A DNA stretch of 64,000 nt, taken from contig NZ_JAGGMN010000001.1 in NCBI RefSeq assembly GCF_017875325.1, forward strand, positions 930,001-994,000. The letters run 5' to 3'. The stretch's first letter is position 1, and each line of letters starts with the position of its first letter. Under the pieces are notes generated by a model, which worked only from the letters and a program-made list of their open reading frames with translations, searched no databases and had not been told where the DNA came from. Shown piece after piece: positions 62,840-64,000 of this stretch. The translations under genes were made by a program, and so were the position numbers. This stretch comes from Methanofollis sp. W23 (GTDB lineage Archaea; Halobacteriota; Methanomicrobia; Methanomicrobiales; Methanofollaceae).

Positions 62840-64000
62840 CTACTCCCGCTCGAAGATCCTGAGGAGACAAGGACACTCTCCCTCCCTATCACACCCCTCA
62901 CACTCCACAAAGCAGAACCGCCCCGCCTCGATCGCCTCCACCGCCTGCACGGTCCGCGCACGCACCGCCTCCTCGTCGACCTCCACGGCCACGAAGCGGT
63001 CGAGGTGCGTGAAGTAGAGGAGGGGGCGCACCCTCTGCCCGAGGATTGCCTCGGCGGCGTCGCGGTACACCACCATCTGCATCGCATACTCGTCCACCTT
63101 TGCAGGCACCGCCTCCTCTCGCACCCGCCCGGTCTTGTAGTCGATGAGCACCCATTCGCCGCCCGCCGTCCTGACCAGGCGGTCGATCGCTCCCTTGAAG
63201 AGCACGCCGCCGAGCCTTACCCTGAAGGGGACCTCGCAGTGGTCGGCGAGCGCCCCGGCCATGAGCGGCGAGGCCATGAAACGGGTATAGATCTCCTCGC
63301 ATGCCGTGACGACCGCCTGGTCGTCGACGCCGTACCTGGCGCAGACCGCCGCCGGGTCCCGGCCGCGGAGGACCTCGTGGAGGATGAGCCCCTTTGTCGT
63401 CGCCCATCCCGGGGGTTGGGGTCCGCGGGCACGTCGGCCCGCCGCCTCCTTCCCCTCTTCATAGGCCCGAGGGCAGGCGAGGTAGCGCTCGATCTCGCTC
63501 ACCGAATAGGGGCGCTCCTCCTCGGCGACGACGATCGACGCCGGGCCTCCGGAGGGGAGGTCCCCGGAAGGCAGGACGATGGGCCCGGCGACCCCGGTCT
63601 CCTCGGCCTCGACCCCTGGGAGTGCAGCGGTGATCGTGAGGGTGACCCCGCCCACCTCGGTCCCGCCGGCTTCGACCTCCTCCTCAGAGAGCCCGACCGC
63701 CGAGCAGAGCCAGTCCATCCTGGTCGGAGATGAGGGGAGCGGCGTTCCGAGTTCTTCAGGCCTCACCCCTGAGAGGACGAGGTGGTCTCTTGCCCGCGTC
63801 ACTGCCACATAGAAGAGCCGGAGTCTCTCGGCCACGAGTTTCTGCTCATGCTCCATTTTGAGGAGGGTGTAGACCGGGGTCTCCTGGGGCGTGAAGTCGC
63901 GGGCAGGGTCGGGGATTTTTGCGCCCATCAGGAGCCTGTCCTCGATGAAGATCTTCTGAGAATTTGAAGGCGGTTCCTCGGCAAGCCCTGGCACGATGAC
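62840..64000 (-). CDS. UvrD/AddB-like helicase-nuclease, C-terminal part, runs off the window
   Basis: The frame is open through the end of the window, so only the C-terminal 386 or so codons are seen. They begin with a UvrD-type helicase end (KLVAERLRLFYVAVTRARDH, motif VI) and continue to a PD-(D/E)xK nuclease: FKGAIDRLVR and then EWVLIDYKTGR, with Asp and Asp-x-Lys. A Cys in YLACPRAYEEGK and a C-terminal cluster (CFVECEGCDREGECPCL) match the iron-sulfur staple of AddB-type nucleases. Double-strand break processing or defence are likely jobs. The rest of the helicase should lie just beyond base 64000. Confidence 0.8.
   Translation of the reverse strand, partial: VIVPGLAEEPPSNSQKIFIEDRLLMGAKIPDPARDFTPQETPVYTLLKMEHEQKLVAERLRLFYVAVTRARDHLVLSGVRPEELGTPLPSSPTRMDWLCSAVGLSEEEVEAGGTEVGGVTLTITAALPGVEAEETGVAGPIVLPSGDLPSGGPASIVVAEEERPYSVSEIERYLACPRAYEEGKEAAGRRARGPQPPGWATTKGLILHEVLRGRDPAAVCARYGVDDQAVVTACEEIYTRFMASPLMAGALADHCEVPFRVRLGGVLFKGAIDRLVRTAGGEWVLIDYKTGRVREEAVPAKVDEYAMQMVVYRDAAEAILGQRVRPLLYFTHLDRFVAVEVDEEAVRARTVQAVEAIEAGRFCFVECEGCDREGECPCLLRIFERE

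Noticed and set aside
1-64000. CRISPR array, insertion sequence or rRNA operon
   Set aside because: No regularly spaced repeats, no transposase-like protein with terminal repeats and no rRNA-like sequence was seen on reading both strands.

Overview
The window reads as chromosome from a euryarchaeon. Promoters are archaeal (TATA-like boxes about 25-35 bp upstream of starts, several with almost no leader). Ribosome sites are GGAGG-type. Housekeeping-like genes are GC-rich and accessory genes are AT-richer. The gene content (paired ABC exporters, FecBCD iron uptake, DraG-like hydrolase, lineage-specific membrane proteins, calcium-repeat surface protein remnants) fits a methanogen of the Methanomicrobiales (Methanofollis/Methanoculleus type). 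That assignment is inference; no rRNA or methanogenesis gene is present to prove it.

Layout. 0-8 kb: a PepSY-like protein, a frameshifted membrane-protein gene with an intact paralog at 6.4 kb, remnants of a calcium-repeat exported protein, a heterodimeric ABC exporter pair and a small methyltransferase. 8.4-9.0 kb: a RelE-type toxin with its antitoxin. 9.1-13.9 kb: four tandem membrane paralogs, the first three each behind the same promoter module, with the N-terminal zinc ribbon lost step by step along the array. 13.9-20.9 kb: a duplicated block made of an uncharacterised gene, a histidine kinase (decayed in the second copy) and a roughly 280-bp intergenic module present three times. A methylase-like/specificity-like pair whose catalytic motif is lost lies between the two copies.

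21-57 kb is a defence and DNA-repair island. It holds an XPB-like helicase fused to HEAT repeats, a HhH-GPD glycosylase-like gene opposite an endonuclease IV-like gene, a low-GC pair (SNF2 helicase with an Swt1-type HEPN domain, and a giant sacsin-type ATPase), a complete Wadjet operon (jetD-A-B-C, minus strand) and a complete type 3 BREX operon (brxF-brxC-pglX-brxHII-pglZ-brxA, plus strand). Wadjet and BREX are head to head across about 0.9 kb. The HEPN-helicase plus sacsin-ATPase pair is the best candidate for a system I cannot name. The methylase-like pair and the duplicated kinase block are the next most interesting.

57-64 kb: a strong double hairpin, a hicAB toxin-antitoxin pair broken by four frameshifts, an iron-type ABC uptake operon behind an inverted-repeat operator, an ADP-ribosylglycohydrolase, and the 3' part of a UvrD/AddB-like helicase-nuclease that runs off the window.

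I found no rRNA, convincing tRNA, CRISPR array or insertion sequence.
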